Source: Acidobacteriota bacterium (GTDB lineage: Bacteria; Acidobacteriota; Vicinamibacteria; Vicinamibacterales; CAVVIG01). From it: a stretch of DNA of 64,000 bases. Under the pieces are notes generated by a model that saw only the letters and a program-made list of their open reading frames with translations, did no database searches and was not told where the DNA came from. The stretch lies in NCBI GenBank assembly GCA_020850715.1, contig JADZED010000059.1:18934-82933 (forward strand), given 5' to 3'. Positions 36,512 through 45,087 of the stretch are shown here, one piece after another; position 1 is the first letter of the stretch; every line of letters starts with the position of its first letter. A program made the translations under genes and the position numbers.

Positions 36512-37366
36512 TCACCGCGCCGCCTCGACCGAATCGGCGCGGCGCGCCTCGCGCCGCTTCCAGCTCGCGTACGAGCCGAGCACGCGCAGCATTGGCGCGA
36601 ACTCGGCCAGGTGCGTGAGCGCGCGCGCGCACGGCAGCTCGTCGCGCGCCGCCGCGACGTCCGCGTAGAACAGGTACTCCCACGCACGCCCCGGCATCGG
36701 CCGCGACTCGAGCTTCGTGAGGTCGACGCTGCGCAGCGCGAACGCGCTCAGCGCCTTGAAGAGCGAGCCCGGTTCGTTGGGCAGCGTGAAGACGATCGAC
36801 GTCTTGTCGGCGACGGAGGCGTCGAACGGCCGGCGGCCGATCACGATGAAGCGGGTGACGTTGTGCTCGTAGTCCTGGATGCCCGAAGCGAGGGGCTCGA
36901 GGCCGAAGACCTCGCCGGCCCGCGCCGAGGCGATCGCCGCCGCGTCGCGCAACTGTTGGTCGGCGACCATCTTCGCGCTCCCGGCCGTATCGTAGGTGGC
37001 AATGATCTCCACCCCCGACAGCGTCCGGAGGAACCGCTCGCACTGCGCCAGCCCCTGCGGATGCGAGTAGATGCGCCGCAGCCCGCCGATGGCCACGCCC
37101 GGCAGCGCCAGCAGGTGGTGCACGATCGGCAGCTCCACTTCACCCACGATCGGCAGATGATGCTCGACCAGCAGGTCGTAATTGCGGTGGATGCTGCCGC
37201 CGATCGAGTTCTCGATCGGGAGCACGCCGTAGCCGGCCGGCCCCTGCTCGACCGCCGCGAACACTTCCTCGAAGCTGCGGCACCCCACCAGCTGCGCATC
37301 GGCGCTCACCGCGCGCGAGGCCGCCTCGCTGAACGCGCCCGGCTCCCCCTGATAGGCAATCCTCAT
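36512..37366 (-). CDS. pheA: Prephenate dehydratase (monofunctional)
   Basis: 284 residues from ATG 37366 (a TTG at 37381 would add five). The catalytic domain starts MRIAYQGEPGAFSEAA and contains LPIENSIGGSIHRNYDLL and the TRF motif (EHNVTRFIVIG). A C-terminal ACT domain (SIVFTLPNEPGSLFKALSAFALRSVDLTKLESRP) binds phenylalanine. It converts prephenate to phenylpyruvate. There is no chorismate mutase domain. It is the first structural gene behind the attenuator leader. Confidence 0.94.
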   Translation of the reverse strand: MRIAYQGEPGAFSEAASRAVSADAQLVGCRSFEEVFAAVEQGPAGYGVLPIENSIGGSIHRNYDLLVEHHLPIVGEVELPIVHHLLALPGVAIGGLRRIYSHPQGLAQCERFLRTLSGVEIIATYDTAGSAKMVADQQLRDAAAIASARAGEVFGLEPLASGIQDYEHNVTRFIVIGRRPFDASVADKTSIVFTLPNEPGSLFKALSAFALRSVDLTKLESRPMPGRAWEYLFYADVAAARDELPCARALTHLAEFAPMLRVLGSYASWKRREARRADSVEAAR

Positions 37367-37386
37367 AGGTCGGTCTTTCAAGCACG

Positions 37387-37419
37387 AAAAAAGGCCATCA
37401 TCCGCTGCGGATGATGGCC
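37387..37419 (-). terminator. Intrinsic terminator/attenuator hairpin ahead of pheA
   Basis: The minus strand reads GGCCATCATCCGC, a one-base loop, then GCGGATGATGGCC: a perfect 13-bp inverted repeat followed directly by six T residues. It lies inside the leader, about 20 bp before the pheA ATG, so it would stop transcription before the operon. Its 5' arm can instead pair with an upstream copy of GCGGATGA at 37445-37452 (see the leader peptide entry). Confidence 0.85.
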
Positions 37420-37444
37420 TCGGGTGCTTCGCGCCCCGCTCACC

Positions 37445-37567
37445 TCATCCGCGCGGCCACCGCCGCCTCACCCTCAGGCGCCCGACGACCAGGCGCCCGA
37501 CAACCGGGCCGAACAGGGCAATGGTCCCGGCCTGGGGCCCGGAACCGGCGACGGCCGTGAGCCACAT
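37445..37567 (-). CDS. Attenuator leader peptide (40 codons) of the pheA-ilvBNC operon
   Basis: ATG 37567 to TGA 37445. The peptide carries a run rich in branched-chain and aromatic codons (IALFGPVVGRLVVGRL), including an imperfect 15-nt duplication encoding VVGRL twice (37475-37504). The stop codon lies inside GCGGATGA (37445-37452), which is complementary over 8 bases to TCATCCGC (37407-37414) in the terminator's 5' arm. A ribosome stalled at the Val/Leu codons would leave the antiterminator arm free; one reaching the stop would cover it and let the terminator form. This is the classical mechanism, inferred here. The ORF was too short for the track. Confidence 0.7.
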   Translation of the reverse strand: MWLTAVAGSGPQAGTIALFGPVVGRLVVGRLRVRRRWPRG

Positions 37568-37576
37568 CGTGCGTCG

Positions 37577-37606
37577 ATTAGACTGCCCGCGAGCACTAGA
37601 AGTCAA
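37577..37606 (-). promoter_or_regulatory. Promoter of the pheA-ilvBNC leader
   Basis: TTGACT (5/6; 37606-37601), an 18-bp spacer and TCTAAT (5/6; 37582-37577) on the minus strand, inside an unusually AT-rich stretch (37600-37650). The expected start point is about 37570, only ~3 nt before the leader-peptide ATG, so the leader peptide would be read from a nearly leaderless transcript. Confidence 0.75.
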
Positions 37607-37667
37607 ATTGATAATCATTACAAGATCATCATCAATACGAATGCTTTGATCCCTGGCTCCCGCCCCT

Positions 37668-38222
37668 CTACAGCCTCGGCAGCGTCACCCCCCGCTGCGC
37701 CTGATACTTCCCCTTCTTGTCGCGGTACGACACCGCGCACGGCTCGTCGCCCTGGAAGAACAGGACCTGCGCAATGCCTTCGTTGGCGTAGATCTTCGCC
37801 GGCAGCGGCGTGGTGTTGGAAATCTCGATGGTGACGTGCCCTTCCCATTCCGGCTCGAACGGCGTCACGTTCACGATGATCCCGCAGCGTGCGTAGGTCG
37901 ATTTTCCCAGGCAGACGGTGAGCACGTCGCGCGGGATGCGGAAGTACTCGATGGTGCTCGCCAGGGCAAACGAGTTCGGCGGGATGATGCAGACCTCCGC
38001 GCGGATGTCGACGAAGGACCTCGGGTCGAACGCTTTCGGATCGACTACCGTGTTGTGGACGTTGGTGAACACCTTGAACTCGTCGCCCACCCGCACGTCG
38101 TAGCCGTAGGACGACACACCGTACGAGATGACGCCGCTGCGGACCTGGCCGTCGACGAACGGCTCGATCATGCCGTGCTCGCGCGCCATGCGCGTGATCC
38201 AGGTGTCGGGCTTGATGGACAT
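37668..38222 (-). CDS. dcd: dCTP deaminase
   Basis: 184 residues with the Dcd trimer signatures: [14 protein letters not shown], the catalytic region [34 protein letters not shown] and the C-terminal [21 protein letters not shown]. It deaminates dCTP to dUTP for thymidylate synthesis. ATG 38222 (MSIKPDTW) is preferred over the upstream GTG/ATG in the track. It lies 26 bp after the DUF2905 gene; the attenuated pheA operon follows with its own promoter. Confidence 0.94.
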   Translation of the reverse strand: MSIKPDTWITRMAREHGMIEPFVDGQVRSGVISYGVSSYGYDVRVGDEFKVFTNVHNTVVDPKAFDPRSFVDIRAEVCIIPPNSFALASTIEYFRIPRDVLTVCLGKSTYARCGIIVNVTPFEPEWEGHVTIEISNTTPLPAKIYANEGIAQVLFFQGDEPCAVSYRDKKGKYQAQRGVTLPRL

Positions 38223-38248
38223 CGTTCGGGTCGCCTGCCGCACGGCGG

Positions 38249-38443
38249 CTATCGCCGCAAGAGGGCCAGGATCAGCGTGAGCAGGAGGCTCACAACGATC
38301 GAGGACGTGATCGGGACGTAGAACGCGAAGCTGCCCCGGCGCACGTAGATGTCGCCCGGCAGCCGTCCGATCGGCAGCCCGAACATCATCGCCAGCCCGA
38401 GCGCGGCGATGCCCAGACCGAGCAGAAGGAGGATCTTCCCCAT
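38249..38443 (-). CDS. DUF2905 family small membrane protein
   Basis: 64 residues: two membrane helices ([19 protein letters not shown] and [21 protein letters not shown]) joined by the conserved loop [22 protein letters not shown], which defines DUF2905. Function unknown. The ATG at 38443 begins the conserved part; the track ORF start at 38584 is inside ndk. Confidence 0.85.
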   Translation of the reverse strand: MGKILLLLGLGIAALGLAMMFGLPIGRLPGDIYVRRGSFAFYVPITSSIVVSLLLTLILALLRR

Positions 38444-38501
38444 TGCGTCTCGTGCGCCGCGAGGATCGCGCGGCCCCCGGCGATCGTCGCCTCCGGCGCC
38501 G

Positions 38502-38921
38502 CTAGGGGACGAGCTCGCACCCCGCGAAGAAATATCCGATCTCGAATGCCGCCGTGTCGGGCGCGTCGGATCCATGGGTCGCATTCCGCTCGATCGACTC
38601 GGCGAACTGCTTGCGGATGGTCCCCGCGTCGGCCCTGGCCGGATCGGTGGCGCCCATGGCGGACCGCCACTTCCTGATCGCGTCGGGCGCCTCCAGGACC
38701 ATGACGATTGCCGGCCCCGACGCCATGAACCTGGTCAGGCTCGCGAAGAACGGCCGCTCGCGGTGCACGGCATAGAACCCTTCGGCCTGCGCCTGCGAGA
38801 GCTCCACGCGGCGCATGGCCCGGATGGCGAACCCGTCGGCTTCGACGCGCTGAATGATGGCGCCGGCAAGGTGCCGCGCCACGGCATCGGGCTTGATGAT
38901 GGCGAGCGTCCGTTCGGTCAT
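38502..38921 (-). CDS. ndk: Nucleoside diphosphate kinase
   Basis: 139 residues with [10 protein letters not shown] at the N terminus, the [14 protein letters not shown] segment and the active-site motif NATHGSD, whose histidine is phosphorylated. It balances nucleoside triphosphates by phosphotransfer. Start is ATG 38921, with an extended -10 TGCTATAAT centred 16 bp upstream, so the message is nearly leaderless. Succeeded by the DUF2905 gene and dcd, giving a nucleotide-metabolism run. Confidence 0.95.
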   Translation of the reverse strand: MTERTLAIIKPDAVARHLAGAIIQRVEADGFAIRAMRRVELSQAQAEGFYAVHRERPFFASLTRFMASGPAIVMVLEAPDAIRKWRSAMGATDPARADAGTIRKQFAESIERNATHGSDAPDTAAFEIGYFFAGCELVP

Positions 38922-38933
38922 ATGCAGCCGACG

Positions 38934-38942
38934 ATTATAGCA
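38934..38942 (-). promoter_or_regulatory. Extended -10 promoter of ndk
   Basis: The minus strand reads TGCTATAAT: a perfect TATAAT preceded by the TGn extension, with no clear -35. The predicted start (~38927) leaves about 6 nt before the ndk ATG. Confidence 0.6.
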
Positions 38943-39186
38943 GGCGCCACCTCGGCCGCCGGCCGCAGGAGCGGCGGAAGGAGAACGCGGGAACGGTGCT
39001 GGCGGGCCGGCGGGGCAGCCGCGGCGCGCACCATGGACGCGACCCGCGCACCGGCCAGCCGGGGTCGTTCGTGGTCGCCTGCGACCGCGCGCCGAGGGTG
39101 GTGGCGCCAATCCGCACGCGGCCGGAGGAGCCAGGAGCCCGGCTGGCGGCGGCCAGCGCCCCGCAAGCGGGCCCGGCCGTCGACAG

Positions 39187-40215
39187 CTATCTGAGCCCCT
39201 CCATGATCTCCTCCAGCGCTTCCTTCCCGGGTCGTACGCGCTCGAGCGGCAGCGTGGCCAGCGGCTCGTCGACCACGTTGAGCAGCGTCAGAAAATCGTC
39301 GCGGTCGGGCTCGATGTAGATCAGCCCGGTGGCGAACTCGCCGCGCCGCGCCGCCTCATGCAGCCGCCGAAGGGCCCCGATGCGATCGGTGGGGTCGTAG
39401 TCCTCTTCGAGCTTCTTGAGCATCAGTTTCGAGCCGTCGTGCATCGCCACCTCCTGGGCGCTGCCCGGCAGGTAGTCGACGTTGATGTCCTCGAAGAACG
39501 GGATGAAGCTCACCTCCTCGAGCGGATCGTCGTGATCCTTCACGTAGGCGTAGCTCTTGGTCGACCCCTCGTGATCGTTGAAGGTGACGCAGGGGGAGAT
39601 GACGTCGAGCATCACCGTCCCGCGGTGCGCAATCGCCGCCTTGAGCAGCGCCAGCAGCTGCTTCTTGTCGCCGGAGAACGAGCGGGCGACAAAGGTCGCC
39701 CCCAGCTCGATCGCCAGCGCGCAGGTATCGATCGGCGGCAGATCGTTGACGACCCCCGTCTTGAGCTTCGAGCCGAGGTCGGCGGTCGGCGAGAACTGCC
39801 CCTTGGTGAGCCCGTAGCAGCCGTTGTCCTCGATGATGTAGATGATCGGCAGATTGCGGCGCATCAGGTGGACGAACTGGCCGATGCCGATCGCGCCGGT
39901 GTCGCCGTCGCCGCTGATGCCGATGGCCAGCAGGTGCTTGTTGGCCAGCAGGGCCCCGGTGCCCACCGACGGCATCCGCCCGTGCACGGCGTTGAAACCG
40001 TGGGATCCGCCCAGGAAGTACGCCGGGCTCTTGCTCGAGCAGCCGATCCCGGACAGCTTGACCACCCGCTGCGGATCGACCCCCATTTCGTAGAACGCCT
40101 CGATGATGCGCTCGGAGATCGCGTTGTGCCCGCAGCCCGCGCAGAGCGTCGTCTTGCCGCCCTTGTAGACCTGCGGCTCCAGTCCGATCCGATTCACTTT
40201 CGCTGGTGTCGCCAT
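39187..40215 (-). CDS. korB: 2-oxoacid:ferredoxin oxidoreductase, beta subunit (2-oxoglutarate type likely)
   Basis: 342 residues. N-terminal [30 protein letters not shown] and [10 protein letters not shown] lead to the ThDP motif [39 protein letters not shown], as in KorB/PorB proteins. It binds ThDP and, through its cysteines, a [4Fe-4S] cluster. With KorA it converts a 2-oxoacid plus CoA to acyl-CoA, CO2 and reduced ferredoxin. Neighbouring sucCD supports 2-oxoglutarate as substrate. Start ATG 40215, 52 bp after korA. Confidence 0.9.
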   Translation of the reverse strand: MATPAKVNRIGLEPQVYKGGKTTLCAGCGHNAISERIIEAFYEMGVDPQRVVKLSGIGCSSKSPAYFLGGSHGFNAVHGRMPSVGTGALLANKHLLAIGISGDGDTGAIGIGQFVHLMRRNLPIIYIIEDNGCYGLTKGQFSPTADLGSKLKTGVVNDLPPIDTCALAIELGATFVARSFSGDKKQLLALLKAAIAHRGTVMLDVISPCVTFNDHEGSTKSYAYVKDHDDPLEEVSFIPFFEDINVDYLPGSAQEVAMHDGSKLMLKKLEEDYDPTDRIGALRRLHEAARRGEFATGLIYIEPDRDDFLTLLNVVDEPLATLPLERVRPGKEALEEIMEGLR

Positions 40216-40267
40216 GATGCCGAAACCTGACTCCTGATGCCCTGCGTCCCGGTCCCTGATACCCCGT

Positions 40268-42157
40268 CTATTCGCCGCCCGCCGACCCGGCGCTGATGCG
40301 CCCGGTCGTCGGCTTCGCGACCTCGAAGCCTTCCTGCGAGAGCAGATCGTCGCTGATGCTGCGCGCATCGATCGGCAGGCCGCTGTAGTGGAGCACGCTC
40401 CGGAGCTTCGCGACCTGCTCGGGTGCGAGCTCCATCTTCATCAGTTCCAGCATCTGCGCGTCGCGGTTCTGCTCGACGACATAGACGCGCTCGTGCGCGT
40501 CGATGAACGCCGGCAGATCGGCGGTGAACGGGTATGCACGCAGGCGGTAGTAGGAGGTCTCCACGCCCGCCTCCTCGCGCAGCTGGTCGCGGCTTTCTCC
40601 GGCCGCGTAGTGCGACGTCCCGTAGGCGATGATGCCGATCTTCGCCTTCGCCGCCCGCTCGACGATCGGCGCGGGCACGTGCGCCCGGGCGGTCTCGAAC
40701 TTGCGGGCGAGCCGATCGACATTGTCGACGTAGTCGTCCGGCCGCTCGCTGTACTGCCCCTTCGCGTTGTGTCCGGAGCCGCGCGTGAAATAGGCGGGCA
40801 GGCCGTCGCCCGGAATCGTGCGGTAGGGGATGCCGTCGCCGTCGACGTCCTTGTAGCGTCCCCATTCCCCGAGCGCCTTCAGCTTCTCGGCCGTCAGCCG
40901 CTTGCCGCGGTCGATCGGCCGGGTCGGGTAGGCGAACGGATCCGAAGTCCAGGTGTTCATGCCGAGATCGAGATCCATCAGCACGAACACCGGCGTCTGG
41001 AACCGCTCGGCCAGATCGAAGGCGTCCATCGCCATCGTGTAGCACTCGTCCACGCTGGCGGGAATCAGCAGGATGTGGCGCGTGTCGCCGTGCGACAGCA
41101 GCGCGGCCTTGATCACGTCGCCCTGCGCGGTGCGCGTGGGCAGCCCCGTCGACGGGCCGACGCGCTGCACGTTGAAGATCACGGCCGGCGTCTCGGCGTA
41201 GTAGGCCAGGCCGGCGAACTCGGACATCAGCGACATGCCGGGGCCCGACGTCGCGGTCATCGAGCGGGCGCCCGCCCAGCTGGCGCCAATCACCATCCCG
41301 AGCGACGCGATCTCGTCCTCCGCCTGCACGATGGCGAACGTCGCCTTCCCGGTCGTCTTGTCGACGCGGTACTTCTTCATGTAGCCGATGAGCGACTCGC
41401 ACAGCGACGAGGACGGCGTGATCGGGTACCAGGCGACCACGGTGACGCCCGCCATCATGCAGCCGATCGCCGCGGCGGCGTTCCCGTCGATGAGGATCTT
41501 GCCGGCGGTCTCGTTCATCCGCTCGATGAAGTACGGATCCTGCTTGGCGAGGTGCTTCTCGGCGTAGTCCCAGCCGGCCTCGAGCGCGGCGAGGTTCAGC
41601 GCGACCGCCTTCGCCTTCCGGCCGAGCTGCTTCTGCAGCGCCTGTTCCATCAGCGGCATCTCGATGCCCAGCAGCCGGGCAAGGACGCCGTCGTAGATCA
41701 TGTTGCGCACGAGCCGGCGCAGCTTCGCGTCGGGGCACACCGGCGCGACGAGCTTGTCGAACGGCACTGCGTAGCAGGTGAGATCGCGGCGCAGCGCGTT
41801 CAGCTTCAGCGGCTCGTCGTACACGACGGCGCAGCCCGCGTCGAGCGTCAGCACGTCTTCCTTCGCCGTCTCCGGGTTCATCGCCACGAGGAAGTCGACT
41901 TCCTTCTTGCGACCGATGTACCCGCGCTTGCTCGCGCGGATCGTGTACCACGTGGGCAGCCCGGCGATGTTCGACGGGAACATGTTCTTGCCCGAGACCG
42001 GAATCCCCATCAGCAGCAGCGATCGCAGCAGCACCAGGTTGGCGGTCTGGCTGCCCGAGCCGTTGACGGTGGCGACCTGAATGCTGAAATCGTTGACGAC
42101 GCGCGGCTGATTGGGGGTGGAGCGGGCTTCCTGTACGGCCAATTCACTCGGTGACAT
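40268..42157 (-). CDS. korA: 2-oxoacid:ferredoxin oxidoreductase, fused gamma-alpha subunit
   Basis: 629 residues. Residues ~20-210 are the gamma domain (GSGSQTANLVLLRSLLLMGIPVSGKNMFPSNIAGLPTWYTIR), and from ~225 the alpha/pyrimidine-binding domain (GNAAAAIGCMMAGVTVVAWYPITPSSSL, ATSGPGMSLMSEFAGLAY) and domain II follow. The fusion is the common KorA form in bacteria. It pairs with KorB. A TATACT box lies at 42201-42206 over the sucD stop, so a promoter internal to the cluster is possible. AGGA precedes the ATG by about 10 bases. Confidence 0.92.
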   Translation of the reverse strand: MSPSELAVQEARSTPNQPRVVNDFSIQVATVNGSGSQTANLVLLRSLLLMGIPVSGKNMFPSNIAGLPTWYTIRASKRGYIGRKKEVDFLVAMNPETAKEDVLTLDAGCAVVYDEPLKLNALRRDLTCYAVPFDKLVAPVCPDAKLRRLVRNMIYDGVLARLLGIEMPLMEQALQKQLGRKAKAVALNLAALEAGWDYAEKHLAKQDPYFIERMNETAGKILIDGNAAAAIGCMMAGVTVVAWYPITPSSSLCESLIGYMKKYRVDKTTGKATFAIVQAEDEIASLGMVIGASWAGARSMTATSGPGMSLMSEFAGLAYYAETPAVIFNVQRVGPSTGLPTRTAQGDVIKAALLSHGDTRHILLIPASVDECYTMAMDAFDLAERFQTPVFVLMDLDLGMNTWTSDPFAYPTRPIDRGKRLTAEKLKALGEWGRYKDVDGDGIPYRTIPGDGLPAYFTRGSGHNAKGQYSERPDDYVDNVDRLARKFETARAHVPAPIVERAAKAKIGIIAYGTSHYAAGESRDQLREEAGVETSYYRLRAYPFTADLPAFIDAHERVYVVEQNRDAQMLELMKMELAPEQVAKLRSVLHYSGLPIDARSISDDLLSQEGFEVAKPTTGRISAGSAGGE

Positions 42158-42206
42158 GCGGGGGTTCCTGCAGCCTCTGTGAAGCGCTGAGATCCTCGCC
42201 AGTATA

Positions 42207-43076
42207 TCAGAGCATCTCGCGCACCGCTTTCCCCATGTCGGCCGGGCTCCTGACGACGCGGACGCCGGCCGCGGCGAGCGCTGCCATCTTCTCGGCAGCG
42301 GTGCCCTGTCCGCCCGCGATGATCGCCCCGGCGTGCCCCATCCGTCGTCCCGGCGGCGCCGTCTGGCCGGCAATGAAACCGACGACCGGCTTGCGGAAGT
42401 TCGCCTTGATCCAGGCGGCCGCCTCCTCTTCCGCCGTGCCGCCGATCTCGCCGATGAGCACGACCGCCGCGGTCTCGTCATCGTCGGCGACCAGCCGCAG
42501 CGCGTCGACGTGCGAGGTGCCGATCAGCGGATCGCCGCCGATGCCGATGCAGGTGGTCTGGCCGAGTCCGAGACGGGTCAGCTGGTGGATCGCCTCGTAG
42601 GTGAGCGTACCGCTGCGCGACACGACCCCCACCCGCCCCTCACGGCAGATGTGCGCCGGGATGATGCCGGCCTTCGCCCTGCCGGGCGAGATGACGCCCG
42701 GGCAGTTGGGGCCGACCAGGCGGGTCGCCGGTCGCGCCTTCAGGAAGGTGAGCGCGCGCAGCATGTCGAGCGTCGGAATGCCCTCGGTGATGCAGACGAC
42801 GAGCGCCAGCCCGGCGTCGGCCGCCTCCATGATCGCATCGGCCGCGAACGCCGGCGGCACGAAGATGACCGACGCGTTGGCGCCGGTCTCGCGCACCGCC
42901 GCCTGCACGGTGTCGAAGATCGGCCACCCCTCGTGCGCGCTGCCGCCCTTGCCCGGCGTCACGCCGCCGACGACGGTGGTGCCGGCCGCCTTCGCGTTCT
43001 TCGCGTGGAAGGTGCCTTCGCGTCCGGTGAGCCCCTGCACCAGCAGGCGCGTGTGCGTGTCGATGAGTACCGCCAT
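42207..43076 (-). CDS. sucD: Succinyl-CoA synthetase (ADP/GDP-forming), alpha subunit
   Basis: 289 residues with the CoA-binding Rossmann part ([31 protein letters not shown]), [10 protein letters not shown] and the phosphohistidine motif GHAGAI. With SucC it interconverts succinyl-CoA and succinate with substrate-level phosphorylation. Length is normal. It lies 113 bp after sucC; the gap holds degenerate short repeats (ACGGAGGTCACGCAGGCCACGAAG) of no evident function. Confidence 0.95.
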   Translation of the reverse strand: MAVLIDTHTRLLVQGLTGREGTFHAKNAKAAGTTVVGGVTPGKGGSAHEGWPIFDTVQAAVRETGANASVIFVPPAFAADAIMEAADAGLALVVCITEGIPTLDMLRALTFLKARPATRLVGPNCPGVISPGRAKAGIIPAHICREGRVGVVSRSGTLTYEAIHQLTRLGLGQTTCIGIGGDPLIGTSHVDALRLVADDDETAAVVLIGEIGGTAEEEAAAWIKANFRKPVVGFIAGQTAPPGRRMGHAGAIIAGGQGTAAEKMAALAAAGVRVVRSPADMGKAVREML

Positions 43077-43189
43077 AAGCCTCGTACGGGCCTCACCAGG
43101 GCACGGAGGTCACGCAGGCCACGAAGACCATGAATGCTCTTGGGCCTTCGTGCGCGCCGCGTTCGCCGCGCCCTCGTGATGAGGCCGCA

Positions 43190-44350
43190 TCATGCGCCGG
43201 CGAGCCGCACGGCCGCCGCCGCTGCCTCGTCCATCGTGTCGGCGGTGGTGAGCGGCATGCCGCTCTCGCGGAGGATCCGCTTGCCTTCCTCGACGTTGGT
43301 CCCTTCCATCCGGATGACGACCGGCGAGGCGAGCCCGAGCTCCCGGACGGCGGCCACCACCCCCGACGCGAGCACGTCGCAGCGCAGGATGCCGCCGAAG
43401 ATGTTGATGAGCACCGCCTTCACCTTCTCGTCCGACATGAGGATTCGGAAGGCGTTGCGGATCTGCTCGGCGTTGGCGCCGCCGCCGACGTCGAGGAAGT
43501 TGGCCGGCTGCCCGCCCGCCAGCTTGATGATGTCCATCGTCGCCATCGCCAGACCCGCGCCATTGACCATGCAGCCGATGTTGCCATCGAGATGGATGTA
43601 GTTGAGCGAGAACTTCGACGCCTCGATCTCGAGCGGGTCCTCCTCGCCGGCATCGCGCAGCTCGCGCGCGTCGGGATGGCGGTAGAGCGCGTTGTCGTCG
43701 AGCGAGATCTTCGCATCGAGCGCGAGCAGCGCTCCCCCCGAGGTGACGACCAGCGGGTTGATCTCGATGAGCGTGGCGTCGCTGGCCATGAAGGCGTCAT
43801 AGAGCGCCGACGCGATGCCGCCGAAGGCGGGCACCCTCGGGCCGTCGAGGCCGATCGCAAAACCGAGCTGGCGCGCCTGGAACGGCACCAGCCCGACGCC
43901 CGGCTCGATCGCGGCCCGCACGATCCGCTCCGGCGTGGAGGCGGCGACCTCCTCGATGTCCATGCCGCCGGCGGCGCTCGCCATCATCACCGGCTTGCCG
44001 GCCGCGCGGTCGATCACGAGGCCGAGATACAGCTCGCGCGCCATCTGCAGGCCTTCTTCGACCAGCACGCGCGTGACCATCCGACCGGCCGGACCGGTCT
44101 GGTGGGTGACGAGCGTCATGCCGAGCATCTGCGCGGCGATCGTCTCGGCCTCGGCGGGGGTCCGCGCGAGCTTGACGCCGCCGCCCTTGCCGCGCCCGCC
44201 CGCGTGGATCTGCGCCTTCACGACGACCACGCCACCCAGCCGCCGCGCCACGTCGCCCGCCTCCGACGCGCTGAATGCCACCTCGCCGCGCGGCACCGCC
44301 ACGCCGTGCCGCCCGAGGATCGCCTTCGCCTGATACTCGTGAATCTTCAT
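43190..44350 (-). CDS. sucC: Succinyl-CoA synthetase, beta subunit
   Basis: 386 residues: ATP-grasp domain ([76 protein letters not shown]) and the CoA-ligase domain (NGAGLAMATMDIIKLAGGQPANFLDVGGGA). Start is ATG 44350 with CAGGAG upstream; the track start at 44428 lies in the divergent sdh promoter region. First gene of the long minus-strand run toward dcd. Confidence 0.95.
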   Translation of the reverse strand: MKIHEYQAKAILGRHGVAVPRGEVAFSASEAGDVARRLGGVVVVKAQIHAGGRGKGGGVKLARTPAEAETIAAQMLGMTLVTHQTGPAGRMVTRVLVEEGLQMARELYLGLVIDRAAGKPVMMASAAGGMDIEEVAASTPERIVRAAIEPGVGLVPFQARQLGFAIGLDGPRVPAFGGIASALYDAFMASDATLIEINPLVVTSGGALLALDAKISLDDNALYRHPDARELRDAGEEDPLEIEASKFSLNYIHLDGNIGCMVNGAGLAMATMDIIKLAGGQPANFLDVGGGANAEQIRNAFRILMSDEKVKAVLINIFGGILRCDVLASGVVAAVRELGLASPVVIRMEGTNVEEGKRILRESGMPLTTADTMDEAAAAAVRLAGA

Positions 44351-44375
44351 GTTGCGCGAAACTCCTGATGCTAAC

Positions 44376-44405
44376 TTGCGCGTTTGAACGACGCAACAGT
44401 AAACT
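44376..44405 (+). promoter_or_regulatory. Possible promoter of sdhCAB
   Basis: TTGCGC, 18 bp, TAAACT on the plus strand, ending 10 bp before the sdhC GTG at 44416. The start point would lie only a few bases before GTG. Each hexamer matches 4 of 6. On the other strand TTGCGT-17-TAGCAT overlaps it and could serve sucC, so the 65-bp divergent gap may hold back-to-back promoters. Confidence 0.4.
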
Positions 44406-44415
44406 CCGGGGTACG

Positions 44416-45087
44416 GTGTCTTCTCCACGACTGCGCCTGCTGGGATCCTCGGTCGCGACCAAGCTGCTGATCGGCATCACGGGCCTCGCGCTCGTCCTCT
44501 ACTTGATCGTGCACGTGGTCGGCAACCTGCTGATCTTCCTCGGCCCGGACTTCTTCAATCGCTACGCCTACACGCTCGAAGGCAACCCGCTGCTGCCGAT
44601 CGTCGAGATCGGCCTGCTGCTCGTCTTCCTGATCCACATTCTGCGGACGATCAGGAACTTCGTCTTGAATCAGCGGGCGCGCCCCGTCCGCTACGTCGAG
44701 AAGCGGCGCGCCGGATGGCCGAGCCGCAAGAGCTTTCCCTCCTCGACGATGATCGTCTCCGGGCTGTGGCTCGTCGCGTTCCTGCTGGTACACGTGAAGG
44801 CGTTCCGCTACGGCGCCGAGTACCCGTGGCCGGCCGGCGGACGCGATCTCTATCGGCTGGAGCTCGAGACCTTCCGCAGCCCGCTCGTTGTCGCGTTCTA
44901 CGCGATCAGCATGGTCGTGATCGGCGCGCACCTGTGGCACGGCATCGCGAGCGGCTTCCAGTCGCTCGGCGCCGACACGCCCGCATGGAGGCGCTTCATC
45001 CTGCCGGCCGGCAAGATCGTCGCGGTCGCGATCGCCGGCGCCTTCATCGTCATCGCGATCTGGGCGCACCTGCAGGGAGCCGCGTGA
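44416..45087 (+). CDS. sdhC: Succinate dehydrogenase cytochrome b558-type subunit
   Basis: 223 residues with five hydrophobic helices and histidines placed as in the b558 family ([41 protein letters not shown]). It anchors the enzyme and carries heme b between succinate and quinone. The track ORF begins earlier, but GTG 44416 starts the conserved region ([20 protein letters not shown]). It overlaps sdhA by TGATG. Confidence 0.88.
   Translation: MSSPRLRLLGSSVATKLLIGITGLALVLYLIVHVVGNLLIFLGPDFFNRYAYTLEGNPLLPIVEIGLLLVFLIHILRTIRNFVLNQRARPVRYVEKRRAGWPSRKSFPSSTMIVSGLWLVAFLLVHVKAFRYGAEYPWPAGGRDLYRLELETFRSPLVVAFYAISMVVIGAHLWHGIASGFQSLGADTPAWRRFILPAGKIVAVAIAGAFIVIAIWAHLQGAA

Noticed and set aside
37366-37381. 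TTG at 37381 as the pheA start
   Set aside because: Possible, but the ATG at 37366 begins the conserved MRIAYQGEPGAFSE segment and TTG has no better ribosome site.
43077-43189. Degenerate direct repeats between sucC and sucD
   Set aside because: Short, imperfect, no pairing or conserved spacing; treated as ordinary spacer.
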